DNA of 64,000 nucleotides, taken from Pseudomonadota bacterium (lineage in GTDB: Bacteria; Pseudomonadota; Gammaproteobacteria; Burkholderiales; Burkholderiaceae_C). The stretch covers positions 1-64,000 of the forward strand of contig JAFEEG010000007.1 in NCBI GenBank assembly GCA_018241225.1, written 5' to 3'. This document shows, piece after piece, positions 32,649 through 42,969 of this stretch. Below the pieces are notes generated by a model that saw only the letters and a program-made list of their open reading frames with translations, was not told the DNA's origin and ran no database searches. The translations under genes and the position numbers were made by a program. The first letter of the stretch is position 1; the number at the start of each line of letters is the position of its first letter.

Positions 32649-33153
32649 TGAAGACGCTGCACCCGATGGCGCCACGCTGCCGTCCGGACCTTTCTCGGGT
32701 CCGCAGGAGTTTGCGCAACTGATTCGTCAGGCCGTGGAGGCGGCTGCGCAGGAGGGCTGGCGCGAGTGGGTGTGGAGCGACCCCGACTTTGCCGATTGGC
32801 CGCTGGGCGACCGTGCTGTGGCCGAGGCCATGCAGCAATGGTCGTCCGCGGGGCGGCGGCTCACGCTCGTGGCAGAGCGATACGACGTGTTCGAGCGTCA
32901 TCACGCGCGCTTCGTGCACTGGCGCCGCATGTGGGGCCACATCGTGGACGCGCGCGTGTGCCGCGGTGCGGGCCTGCCTGCGGTGCCCAGCGCCATATGG
33001 ACGCCGACATGGGCGCTGCGCCGCCTCGATGTCGATCATTGCCGCGGCCATAGCGGCAACGACGCCATGAGCCGCCGCGCTTTGCGCGAATCCTTGGACG
33101 AATGTTTGCGTTCGAGCCGCGAAGGGTTTCCGGTGACGACACTGGGCCTGTAG
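32638..33153 (+). CDS. conserved hypothetical protein coupled to roxA
   Basis: 171 residues from an ATG at 32638, inside the last codons of roxA. The protein is Trp/Arg-rich (GWREWVWSDPDFADWPLGDRAV, ARFVHWRRMWGHIVDARVC) and lacks a signal or membrane segment. It resembles the phospholipase-D-like or nucleotidyl small proteins only vaguely; I do not recognise it. The overlap means it is translated with the ribosomal oxygenase. Confidence 0.78.
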   Translation: MPSDEDAAPDGATLPSGPFSGPQEFAQLIRQAVEAAAQEGWREWVWSDPDFADWPLGDRAVAEAMQQWSSAGRRLTLVAERYDVFERHHARFVHWRRMWGHIVDARVCRGAGLPAVPSAIWTPTWALRRLDVDHCRGHSGNDAMSRRALRESLDECLRSSREGFPVTTLGL

Positions 33154-33253
33154 GCCAAGGCCGCGAACACCCTTTGATACATGGCCGCGAGGGCTTGCTC
33201 GCTGGATCGAGGTCTAGAATTTTTTCGTTCTCGATTCGAATCAAGGAGCATTC

Positions 33254-33541
33254 ATGAACAAGTCCGTCTGGCTCATCGCATCGTTGATCGGTGCTGCTGC
33301 ATTGACCGCCTGCAACAAGCAGGAAGGTGCAGCACCGTCGGTGAGCACGCCACCGCCTGCTGCCGTTACGCCCGCACCATCGGCGCCGGCTGCAGCACCT
33401 GCAGCCGAGGCACCCGCACCGGCAGCAGCGCCCGCTGCTCCAGTGCCGGATTCGCAGGCCTCTGACGAGGCGAGCAAGGCTGTCGAGGCAGCACGCAAGG
33501 CCGCGGCAGACGCCGCAGCGAACGCGCCCAAGAAGGAGTAG
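33254..33541 (+). CDS. small Ala/Pro-rich lipoprotein
   Basis: 95 residues with a good ribosome site (AAGGAG). The signal peptide ends at ALTAC (Cys20); the mature chain is a low-complexity run of Ala and Pro (APAAAPAAEAPAPA) and a short Ala/Lys helix ending PKKE. It is likely an extended periplasmic or outer-membrane linker such as a small peptidoglycan-associated lipoprotein. No known family. Confidence 0.8.
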   Translation: MNKSVWLIASLIGAAALTACNKQEGAAPSVSTPPPAAVTPAPSAPAAAPAAEAPAPAAAPAAPVPDSQASDEASKAVEAARKAAADAAANAPKKE

Positions 33542-33552
33542 GCGGGTACTGC

Positions 33553-33596
33553 CCCACAAGACAAGAGCCGCCCAAGGGCGGCTCTTGTCTTGTGGG
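33553..33596. repeat. perfect 21-bp inverted repeat between convergent genes
   Basis: The arms 33553-33573 and 33576-33596 are exact reverse complements around an AA centre (start CCCACAAGACAAGAGC, end GGGCGGC and so on). It lies 12 bases after the lipoprotein stop and 22 bases before the end of the MBL gene on the other strand, so it probably works as a transcription terminator for both, although it lacks a T-run. Confidence 0.8.
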
Positions 33597-33618
33597 CGTC
33601 GTCATCGAATGGCGCGTG

Positions 33619-34395
33619 CTACACGTCGAGCCACGGCGTGCCTTCTGCTGCGTTCGCGGTGAGCATCTCGTCGGCGCTGGCACCCAGCACCTGGGCCATG
33701 GCCTGGCGCACGATCTCCGGCTTGTTGTTCTGCTCGCTCAAGTGCGCTGCCACCAGGTGGCGCAGGTGGCTGTGGCACAGCGCCTGCGCAATGTCAGAGG
33801 CCGCATCGTTCGACAGATGGCCCCACTTGCCGCCCACGCGCTGCTTCAGAAAAGGCGGATAGCTCGACACCGCGAGCATGTCCGTGTCGTGGTTGAACTC
33901 CAGCAACAGGGAATCGAGACCGATGAGCTGGGCGATGACGTGGGGTGTGGCGTGGCCCAGGTCGGTGAGCACGCCCAGGTGCCGCGCGCCATCGGTGCAG
34001 CGCAACTGAAGCGGCTCGCGCGCATCGTGCGGCACGGTGAAGGGGCGCAACTGCAGTTCCCCGACCTCGATGGCCTCGCCGTCGCGCGCAAAGCGCAGGC
34101 GGCCTTCGTAGTCGCGTGAGCCGCTGGCCATCCAGGTGCCTTCGCTCATCCAGACGGCGGTTCCATGGCGCCTGGAGAAGGCATGCGCGCAGCCGATGTG
34201 GTCGCCGTGCTCATGCGTGATGAACACGGCATCGATGTCGGTGGCCGCAAGGCCCGCGCGCTCGAGGCGCGCTTCGAGGTGGCGCAAACCGAAGCCGCAG
34301 TCGACCAGCACACGGCTGGTGCAAAGGCCGTTGCCGGCCTCGATCAGCGTGGCGTTGCCGGCGCTGCCGCTGCCCAGGCTTCGGAAGCGGATCAC
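33619..34395 (-). CDS. MBL-fold metallo-hydrolase (YycJ-like)
   Basis: 258 residues from a GTG codon at 34395 that overlaps the bamC stop (GTGA). The metal-binding FITHEHGDHIG lies near residue 60, GVLTDLGH further on, and a C-terminal His appears in HLSEQNNKP. It looks like the YycJ/WalJ group of beta-lactamase-fold exonuclease-like hydrolases. The cellular substrate is not known. It is the last gene of the dapA-bamC unit. Confidence 0.88.
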   Translation of the reverse strand: MIRFRSLGSGSAGNATLIEAGNGLCTSRVLVDCGFGLRHLEARLERAGLAATDIDAVFITHEHGDHIGCAHAFSRRHGTAVWMSEGTWMASGSRDYEGRLRFARDGEAIEVGELQLRPFTVPHDAREPLQLRCTDGARHLGVLTDLGHATPHVIAQLIGLDSLLLEFNHDTDMLAVSSYPPFLKQRVGGKWGHLSNDAASDIAQALCHSHLRHLVAAHLSEQNNKPEIVRQAMAQVLGASADEMLTANAAEGTPWLDV

Positions 34396-35480
34396 TTCAT
34401 GTCGTCAGCAATGACCTGCACGATCTTCTTGGCGTTGTCGCTGCTGTCGGGCGTACCGGCTTCGGTGAGCACGCTCACGGTGCTCACGTCGGCCTGGCTC
34501 TTGACCTGCACGCGCAGCTTCAGCGGCTTGAAGTCCTTGCCGGCCTGGCCGAAGCTCAGGATCTTGGCCCAGGTGCCGGGTTCCTTGCGATCTGGCGGCA
34601 CGTAGCGCACGAAGTAGGTGCCGGCCGCGCGATCGCGGTCTTCCACCGTGAAGCCGGTGCGGTCGAGCGTGAGGCCCACACGACGCCAGGCGCGGTCGAA
34701 GTTCTCGTTGATGCGCACGGTGGGCACGCCACCTTCGTTGCTGACCACGGCGCGCTGCGCTGCGGCGGGTGCGCCGGCGGCCACGAGGGCCTTGGACTGC
34801 TCTTGCGGCACGCCCAGCTTGACCATCAGGCGGCGCAGGAATTCGGTTTCGAGCTCGGGGTCGGCCGGGCGCGGTTGCCAGATGGTCTGGTCTTTCGAGC
34901 TGTTGGAGTAGACCTCGGTCATGCCGCGATGCGTCACGAAAATTTCGGTGCCGTTGCCGGACTTTTCCAGGCGCGTGCGGAAGCGGTCCAGCTCGCCAGT
35001 GGAATAGACCGAATCGACCAGCTTGCCCAGCGTGCCGCGGATGATGTCCTGCGGCAGCTTGGCGCGGTTCTCGGCCCAGTCGGTTTCCATGATGCCGATG
35101 TTGCGCTGGTCGGTGGTCAGCAGAAAGCCGTTTTCCTGCCAGAAGTCGCGAATGGAATCCCACAGCTGGTCGGGCGCGCGGTCGACCACCAGCCAGCGCT
35201 GCGTGCCGTTGCGTTCCATGCGCACGTCGCCGACGGCGTTCGAGGCGGTGGGGGCGCTGGGCGCATTGGTCAGGCCGGCCTGCATGGCATTGGCCGAAAC
35301 GCCGCCGCCGCCGGGGATGGTGTAGCGGTTGTCGCGGGTCAGCTGCGTGAGATCGGGCGGGACTTCCAGCGTCGGCACCTTGCCGGCGCTCTTGTAGTCG
35401 ATCTTGTCGCTCTCGAACACGGAGCATGCGGCAAGGCTGGCAGCAAGAGCCAGCAACGCGAGGCGCGAAAGAGTTTTCAA
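34392..35480 (-). CDS. bamC: outer membrane assembly lipoprotein BamC (NlpB)
   Basis: 362 residues from a TTG codon at 35480, giving [18 protein letters not shown] with lipobox Cys19; earlier in-frame codons extend into the non-coding gap and lack a signal. Two helix-grip domains follow: APDQLWDSIRDFWQENGF (N) and NFDRAWRRVGLTLDRTGF (C). The tail SQADVSTVSVLTEAG and KKIVQVIADDMK closes it. It is a subunit of the BAM complex, downstream of dapA as in E. coli (dapA-nlpB). Confidence 0.9.
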   Translation of the reverse strand: MKTLSRLALLALAASLAACSVFESDKIDYKSAGKVPTLEVPPDLTQLTRDNRYTIPGGGGVSANAMQAGLTNAPSAPTASNAVGDVRMERNGTQRWLVVDRAPDQLWDSIRDFWQENGFLLTTDQRNIGIMETDWAENRAKLPQDIIRGTLGKLVDSVYSTGELDRFRTRLEKSGNGTEIFVTHRGMTEVYSNSSKDQTIWQPRPADPELETEFLRRLMVKLGVPQEQSKALVAAGAPAAAQRAVVSNEGGVPTVRINENFDRAWRRVGLTLDRTGFTVEDRDRAAGTYFVRYVPPDRKEPGTWAKILSFGQAGKDFKPLKLRVQVKSQADVSTVSVLTEAGTPDSSDNAKKIVQVIADDMK

Positions 35481-35584
35481 GGTGTACTTCCTGATTGAGG
35501 GGCGCTTTGGCGCTCTATAGGCCGGTCTTGGACGCTTGTCGCGCCGGGGGCGCCGGCTTGCTGTGACGTCGTGGGCTTGTCGAC

Positions 35585-36475
35585 TTAATCCTTGAGCAAG
35601 CCGCTCTGGCGCAGAGCGGCTTCGACCACGGGGCGGGCCCCTTCGGACAGCTCGGTCAGGGGCAGGCGCATGGCGCCGCCGCACAGTCCGAGCCGGGACA
35701 TGGCCCACTTCACCGGGATGGGATTGGGCTCCACGAACAGATGCCGATGCACCGGCAGAAGTTCCATCTGGATCTGCATGGCGCGGCGTGCGTCGCCGGC
35801 AATGGCGGCCATGCACAGCTCGTGCATCTTGCGCGGCGCCACGTTGGCTGTGACGCTGATGTTGCCCTGGCCGCCGCACAGCATGAGCGCCACGGCGGTC
35901 GGGTCGTCGCCCGAGTACACGGCGAAATCCTTGGGCACATCGCGAATGAGCCACTGGGCCCGCTCGATGTTGCCCGTGGCTTCCTTGATGCCCACGATGC
36001 CGGGCACCTGCGCCAGGCGCAGCACGGTGTCGTGCGCCATATCGGCCACGGTGCGCCCGGGCACGTTGTACAAGACGATGGGTAGGTCGCCCACGGCTTC
36101 GGCAATGGCCTTGAAGTGGCGGTACTGCCCCTCTTGCGTGGGCTTGTTGTAGTAGGGCACCACCTGCAGTTGCGAGTCGGCGCCCACGCCCTTGGCGAAC
36201 TTGGCCAGCTCGATCGCCTCTTGCGTGGAGTTGGCGCCGCAGCCCGCCATGACGGGCACGCGCCCCTTGGCCTGCTCGACCGAGACGCGAATGATTTCGC
36301 AATGCTCTTCGACGTTGACCGTGGGCGACTCGCCGGTGGTGCCGACCACGCCGAGGCAGTCGGTACCTTCTTCGATGTGCCAGTCGATCAGGCGGCGCAG
36401 GGCCGGGTAGTCGACGCTGCCGTCTTCATGCATCGGCGTCACGAGCGCGACGATGCTGCCAGTCAGTTGCTGCAA
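35585..36475 (-). CDS. dapA: 4-hydroxy-tetrahydrodipicolinate synthase
   Basis: 296 residues from a TTG codon at 36475 ([14 protein letters not shown]). The GTTGESPT loop (about 46-53), Tyr in [11 protein letters not shown] and Schiff-base Lys164 in GIKEATG are all in place. It condenses pyruvate with aspartate semialdehyde in lysine and diaminopimelate synthesis. It belongs to the same superfamily as KdgD at 11125 but keeps the GTTGE loop that KdgD replaces. Confidence 0.96.
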   Translation of the reverse strand: MQQLTGSIVALVTPMHEDGSVDYPALRRLIDWHIEEGTDCLGVVGTTGESPTVNVEEHCEIIRVSVEQAKGRVPVMAGCGANSTQEAIELAKFAKGVGADSQLQVVPYYNKPTQEGQYRHFKAIAEAVGDLPIVLYNVPGRTVADMAHDTVLRLAQVPGIVGIKEATGNIERAQWLIRDVPKDFAVYSGDDPTAVALMLCGGQGNISVTANVAPRKMHELCMAAIAGDARRAMQIQMELLPVHRHLFVEPNPIPVKWAMSRLGLCGGAMRLPLTELSEGARPVVEAALRQSGLLKD

Positions 36476-36538
36476 GGGGGAGTCTCTTTAGGACGAAAAG
36501 TCCCCATTCTACCGGCGCCGGGGCCCGGGGCGGGAGTC

Positions 36539-37126
36539 TCAGCCCCGCGCCGCCAGCGGGTAGCGGGGCGGGGTTTCCCCCGGGTTCGGGGCTGCCCGGA
36601 CGGCCGCGACGCGCTGGACGAAGCGCTGCGGGGCGTCCAGAAATCCATCTTCGTACGCCACCACCCGCAGGCCGGCGCAGGCGCCCAGCAGTTCGCCCGG
36701 TGCCAGCAGGAAGTCGGGCCGGGAGGGCTTGCCCACGCTCTCGTTGCCCTGCGCAAAGGTTTCGTACAGCAGCAGGCCGCCCGGTGCTACGGCCCCCACG
36801 ATGTCGGGCAGCCGCGCGCGCCACAGGTAGTTGGTGACCACCACGGCGTCGAATGCCTGGCCAGCGAACGGCCAGGGCCCGTTCTCGATATCGGCCAGCA
36901 CGGTGTGTCCGAAGGTGCCGGCGCTTGCCAGTGCATCGGCGGCGCGGTCCACGCCGGTGACCGGATGGCCGTGCTGGGCAAACCAGCGCATGTGCCGCCC
37001 GCTGCCGCAGGCCACGTCCAGCACCCGGCCGCCCGCAGGCGCCAGGTGGCTCCAGCGTTGCACCCAGGGGGAGGGCGCCGCCAGCGCGGCGTGGGCATCG
37101 CCCGGCGAGGGGGCGCTCAGAAGCAT
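36539..37126 (-). CDS. class I SAM-dependent methyltransferase
   Basis: 195 residues. The AdoMet-binding motif I is RVLDVACGSGRHMRWFA near residue 35-51, with motif II GVDRAADAL and motif IV FDAVVVTNYLWR. It resembles the TehB/UbiE-like small-molecule methyltransferases. The substrate is unknown. Its start overlaps the end of a tiny membrane-protein gene, and it precedes dapA by 63 bases. Confidence 0.85.
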   Translation of the reverse strand: MLLSAPSPGDAHAALAAPSPWVQRWSHLAPAGGRVLDVACGSGRHMRWFAQHGHPVTGVDRAADALASAGTFGHTVLADIENGPWPFAGQAFDAVVVTNYLWRARLPDIVGAVAPGGLLLYETFAQGNESVGKPSRPDFLLAPGELLGACAGLRVVAYEDGFLDAPQRFVQRVAAVRAAPNPGETPPRYPLAARG

Positions 37127-37257
37127 GACCAGACCTGGTCGATGAGCGTGACCAGGAAGGCCGGCCGGGTGTAGAGCGCAAACACCCCGCCCAGCACGGC
37201 CAACGCCGCAGCCAGCCAGGCGGTGCGTTGGAGGGTGGGGCGGTGATGGGTGTTCAT
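37117..37257 (-). CDS. 46-residue single-pass membrane protein
   Basis: A short ORF from ATG at 37257, ending inside the methyltransferase start region (ten-base overlap). After MNTHHRPTLQR it has one hydrophobic helix (TAWLAAALAVLGGVFALY) followed by TRPAFLVTLIDQVWSCF. The layout, tight spacing and membrane segment argue that it is real; I recall very similar small ORFs in related genera but cannot confirm. Role unknown. Confidence 0.65.
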   Translation of the reverse strand: MNTHHRPTLQRTAWLAAALAVLGGVFALYTRPAFLVTLIDQVWSCF

Positions 37258-37279
37258 GAACGTGCCGATTGTCCCCGCT

Positions 37280-38500
37280 TCAGGCGGGCTGCGGGGCCGG
37301 GCGCACTGGGCGCGCAATGGCGCCTTCGCGCACTGGCAGGTTCACCAGGGCGGCGAACACGCCCAGCGCAATGGCCAGCCACCAGACCACGTCGTAGCTG
37401 CCCATGCGGTCGTACAGGTAGCCGCCCAGCCACACGCCCAGGAAGGAGCCGATCTGGTGCGAGAAGAACACGAAGCCGCTGAGCATCGACAGGTGCGACA
37501 CGCCGAAGATGCCGGCAATGATGGCGTTGGTGGGCGGCACGGTGGAAAGCCACAGGAAGCCGATCACCGCCGAGAACACATACACCGACATCGGCGACAG
37601 CGGTGCCAGCAGGAACAGGGCGATGGCAATCGCGCGGCCCAGGTAGATGGCCGCCAGGATCTTGCGCCGCGCCAGCCGCTGGCCCAGCGAGCCGGCCGCG
37701 TAGGTGCCGAAAACGTTGAACAGGCCGATCAGCGCCAGCGCATAGCTGGCCACTTCGGGCCCCAAACCCTTGTCGCGCAGGTAGCTGGGCATGTGCACGC
37801 CGATGAACACCACCTGGAAGCCGCAGACGAAGTAGCCCGCCATCAGCAGGCGAAAGCTCGGGTAGCGGAAGGCCTCGGCCACCGCCTGGCCAATGCTCTG
37901 CTCGCGGTGCGCCTGGCCGGTGGTGTGGCGTGGCTCGCGCAGGAACAGCGCCAGCGGCGCGATGATGAGGGCGGCGGCAGCCAGCACCAGCAGGGCGTTC
38001 TGCCAGCCGAAGTGGGCAATCAACTGGCCTTCCACCGGCACCATGAGGAACTGGCCGAAGGAGCCCGCCGCAGCGGCCACGCCCATGGCCCACGAGCGCT
38101 TCTCGGCGGAAATCTGCCGGCCGATCACCCCATAGATCACGGCGTAGGTGGTGCCGGCATGCGCCGCGCCGATCAGCACGCCGGTGGTCAGCGCGAACAT
38201 CAGCGGCGTGGTCGACAACGCCATGCCCACCATGCCCAGCGCATAGAACACGGCGCCCAGCATCAGCACCTTGGCGGCGCCCAGCCGGTCGGCCAGCATG
38301 CCCGCGAACACGCCCATCACGCCCCAGGACAGGTTCTGCACGGCCAGCGCGAAGGAGAAGGTCTGGCGCGACCAGTCTTGTGCCTGGGTGATGGGCTGCA
38401 GCCACAGGCCGAACCCGTGGCGGATGCCCATCGAAAGGGTGACGATCAGGGCGCCGCACAGCAGCACCCGCTGCAGGCTCAAGGGTTGGGGGGAATTCAT
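37280..38500 (-). CDS. major facilitator superfamily transporter
   Basis: 406 residues from the ATG at 38500, with twelve membrane helices. The motif-A-like loop GMLADRLGAAKV (about residue 65-76) and SLGQRLARRKIL in the second half are present. It resembles the oxalate/formate-type and bacterial monocarboxylate MFS group (MGIRHGFGLWLQPITQ opening). Substrate unknown. It is 22 bases upstream of the tiny membrane-protein gene and so may head that operon. Confidence 0.87.
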   Translation of the reverse strand: MNSPQPLSLQRVLLCGALIVTLSMGIRHGFGLWLQPITQAQDWSRQTFSFALAVQNLSWGVMGVFAGMLADRLGAAKVLMLGAVFYALGMVGMALSTTPLMFALTTGVLIGAAHAGTTYAVIYGVIGRQISAEKRSWAMGVAAAAGSFGQFLMVPVEGQLIAHFGWQNALLVLAAAALIIAPLALFLREPRHTTGQAHREQSIGQAVAEAFRYPSFRLLMAGYFVCGFQVVFIGVHMPSYLRDKGLGPEVASYALALIGLFNVFGTYAAGSLGQRLARRKILAAIYLGRAIAIALFLLAPLSPMSVYVFSAVIGFLWLSTVPPTNAIIAGIFGVSHLSMLSGFVFFSHQIGSFLGVWLGGYLYDRMGSYDVVWWLAIALGVFAALVNLPVREGAIARPVRPAPQPA

Positions 38501-38570
38501 GGTCCGGGCAAATGTAGTCAAAAAGGCCCGGGCCTGCTTGTCACCTCCGCTGCGCCATTGTTGAAATCTT

Positions 38571-39383
38571 CTAGGTGCTTTGATGCGTTGCCGACATGGG
38601 TCGCGGCAGGGCCGCATCGGCGGCGCCGCGATTGCCCTGCCCGTAGCGTGCCGCATTCACGTCGCACCAGGCGAGCATCGCGCCCAGGCGCCGGTCCTCG
38701 GGCGTCTCGAAGCCGCACTCGCCACGGAAATCACCCGGGTTGCGAAAGCTGCCGAACAGCATGTCCCACAAGGGAAAGTCGGCGTAGTTCCAGGCATGAA
38801 CGCCCAGCCGGTGGTGCACGCAATGCGATTCGGGGCGCTGGATGAGGTAGCCCACCCAGCGCGGCGTGCGCACGTTCCAGTGCTGGAACATGCCGGCAAA
38901 CGCCGCCACGTAGCCCACCAGCGCCGCCGCCAGCGGATCGAGGCCCAGCACGATCACCGTCACGAACAACTGCAGCAGCACCTGCAGCACGATCTCGATC
39001 GGATGGAACAGCGTCGAGCCGGAGATGTCCACTCGCTGCGGGCTGTGGTGCATCTGGTGGCCCATGCGCCAAAGCGGCGAGAAGGCGTGGAACGCTCGGT
39101 GCATGCCAAAGCCAAGGGCCGAGAGCACCCCCCAGCCCGCCAGCGTGCCGCCCACCACGCCCAGGCCGGTGCCGTCCATCCAGCGGTGCTGCGCCATCCA
39201 CGGCAGCGGCAACAGCAGCGGGATCACGGCGCCGGCGGTGCCGATGAGCAGCAAAAAGCCGATGCCCACCCAGCGCCATCCGGGCCTGGGCGGAAAGCGG
39301 CGCGCCGGCCAGCGCGACTCGACGGTCAGCATCAGGAAATAGGTCAGGGGCACCAGCAGGCCGATGAAGTCGACGGTGGTCAT
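38571..39383 (-). CDS. sterol desaturase / fatty acid hydroxylase family membrane protein
   Basis: 270 residues from the ATG at 39383, with several membrane helices. The eight-histidine di-iron pattern is spread over HRAFH, HQMHH and HHRLGVHAW, as in the FA_hydroxylase family. It likely hydroxylates or desaturates a lipid. A TetR regulator is divergent, and two identical palindromes lie between the genes, one 13 bases before this start codon, so the gene is almost surely repressed by it. Confidence 0.88.
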   Translation of the reverse strand: MTTVDFIGLLVPLTYFLMLTVESRWPARRFPPRPGWRWVGIGFLLLIGTAGAVIPLLLPLPWMAQHRWMDGTGLGVVGGTLAGWGVLSALGFGMHRAFHAFSPLWRMGHQMHHSPQRVDISGSTLFHPIEIVLQVLLQLFVTVIVLGLDPLAAALVGYVAAFAGMFQHWNVRTPRWVGYLIQRPESHCVHHRLGVHAWNYADFPLWDMLFGSFRNPGDFRGECGFETPEDRRLGAMLAWCDVNAARYGQGNRGAADAALPRPMSATHQST

Positions 39384-39395
39384 GGCAGCCTCCTT

Positions 39396-39439
39396 CTTAC
39401 GCTGTAAGGGCGAATTCAGTTTAGTCCTTACGCTGTAAG
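39396..39439. promoter_or_regulatory. twin TetR operators
   Basis: The 13-base palindrome CTTAC-GCT-GTAAG occurs exactly twice, at 39396-39408 and 39427-39439, start to start 31 bases (three helical turns). Both lie in the 65-base gap between the hydroxylase-like gene and the TetR gene, at positions expected for repressor sites controlling both directions. Confidence 0.85.
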
Positions 39440-39448
39440 ATTTCAAAG

Positions 39449-40150
39449 ATGCCAGCCCGACATCCCGCCAAGGCGCCCAAGGCTCGGGCCAATGACGCCG
39501 TTGCCATGCCCCTGACACGCGAGCGCATCGTCCAGGCCGCCCTGGCCGAGGTCGAGGCGCAAGGCGTGGCGGCACTGAGCATGCGCAAGGTCGGCCTGCG
39601 CCTGGGCCGAGAGGCCATGAGCCTGTACCACCACTTCCCGAGCAAGCAGCACCTGCTGGACGCCATGATCGACCACATGCTGCTGACCACGCGCGAGCCG
39701 CCCGAGGAACTGCCGCCCATCGAGAAGCTGCGCTTCGTGATGTATGAATTTCGCGCCACGGCCAATCGCTTTCCCGCGCTGTACCCGTTGCGCGCCGTGC
39801 ACCGGCTGAACACGCCCGTGGGCGTGCGCTACATCGAATCGATCCTGCGGCTGGTGCGCTCGGTGGTGCCCGACGACGAGCTGGCGGCGCGCACCTTCCG
39901 CACCGTGGGCTATTTCCTTACCGGCGCCAGCCTCGACGAGACGGCCGGCTACGCCAGGGGTCCTTCGGCGGCCGAGCCTGTGAGCGGCGAGTTCATCCAG
40001 CGCGAGTGCCCCACGCTCGCCGGTGCGGCGCGCTACTTCCAGGCCGAGCACTGGGACAAGACCTTTGCGCTGGGTGTCGATGCCCTGCTCTCGGCCTTGC
40101 AGCGCGAGGTCGACACGCTCGCCGCCGGGGCACCCCATGCGCGGACCTAG
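39449..40150 (+). CDS. TetR-family transcriptional regulator
   Basis: 233 residues. The DNA-binding part (about residues 22-70) reads LTRERIVQAALAEVEAQGV, then LSMRKVGLRLGREAMSLYHHF, with the usual LYHHF/Y-K-H-K-like end. The remainder is the helical ligand domain of the TetR_C family. It is divergent from the sterol-desaturase-like gene; the twin palindromes between them, the second ten bases before its start, indicate autoregulation too. The inducer is presumably a lipid or other hydrophobic molecule. Confidence 0.92.
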   Translation: MPARHPAKAPKARANDAVAMPLTRERIVQAALAEVEAQGVAALSMRKVGLRLGREAMSLYHHFPSKQHLLDAMIDHMLLTTREPPEELPPIEKLRFVMYEFRATANRFPALYPLRAVHRLNTPVGVRYIESILRLVRSVVPDDELAARTFRTVGYFLTGASLDETAGYARGPSAAEPVSGEFIQRECPTLAGAARYFQAEHWDKTFALGVDALLSALQREVDTLAAGAPHART

Positions 40151-40162
40151 AATCCCGCGCTT

Positions 40163-42133
<1,971 letters not shown>

Positions 42134-42164
42134 GCTTGCCTGGCTCCAACATCGCTGGCTCAAG

Positions 42165-42959
42165 GTGCTGATCGCCCTTGGCATGGCGGCGCTGTGGCCG
42201 CTCGCGCACGCTTCTTCCAGCATCTACGGCTACGTGGACGAGAAGGGCGTGGTGCACTTCGCCTCCGAGCCGCTCGATTCGCGCTACCAGCTGTTCTTCA
42301 AGGCTGGCCAGAGCTTCGATACCGCGGCGGGCCTGCCCCGTGCGGGCCGCGGCGGCTCGAGTGCGGCGCAAAAGAGCCTGCTGGCCATGTTCGACGCATC
42401 GCCCGGCTACAAGAGCGCCAAGCGCGCGCTGCGCGATGCCTCGCGCAAGCACGACATCGACTACGAACTGCTGCAGGCGCTGGTGGCCACCGAGTCGGGT
42501 TTCGATGCGCAAGCCGTGTCGCCCAAGGGCGCGCTGGGCTTGATGCAGGTGATGCCTGAAACGGCTGCGCGCTACGGCGTGCAGGGCGATGCGCGCGCCA
42601 GCGTGCAGGACAAGCTGTTCGACCCGCGCCAGAACGTGGCCGCGGGCTCGCGCTACCTCAGCGACCTGATCGACCTGTTTCCCGGCCGGCTCGACCTGGC
42701 GCTGGCCGCCTACAACGCGGGCGAAGGCGCGGTGCAGCGAGCGGGCAACCGCATTCCGAACTACCCCGAAACGCGCAACTACGTGGACACCGTGATGCAG
42801 CTGTACGCCTACCTCAAGCCATCGGCCGGCTTGCGTGCCGGTGCGGGCGGCGGCGTGCCCGGCCGCGTGCGCATGGAACTGCCCGGCCCCAAGGGCGGCG
42901 CAATCGGCCGCGGCAACGTGCCGCCGTCCGGCGCGCGCCTATCGACATTGACTGAATAA
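42165..42959 (+). CDS. lytic transglycosylase (SLT family)
   Basis: About 264 residues if started at the GTG at 42165; the next in-frame ATG at 42183 is also possible and the reading frame is open further upstream. The N-terminus is a signal peptide ending LAHASS. A short DUF4124-like strand ([15 protein letters not shown]) precedes the SLT core with catalytic Glu in [13 protein letters not shown], then [28 protein letters not shown] and [12 protein letters not shown]. It cleaves peptidoglycan in the periplasm. It sits between parE and parC, probably co-transcribed. Confidence 0.9.
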   Translation: MLIALGMAALWPLAHASSSIYGYVDEKGVVHFASEPLDSRYQLFFKAGQSFDTAAGLPRAGRGGSSAAQKSLLAMFDASPGYKSAKRALRDASRKHDIDYELLQALVATESGFDAQAVSPKGALGLMQVMPETAARYGVQGDARASVQDKLFDPRQNVAAGSRYLSDLIDLFPGRLDLALAAYNAGEGAVQRAGNRIPNYPETRNYVDTVMQLYAYLKPSAGLRAGAGGGVPGRVRMELPGPKGGAIGRGNVPPSGARLSTLTE

Positions 42960-42969
42960 CTGGTTCTCT

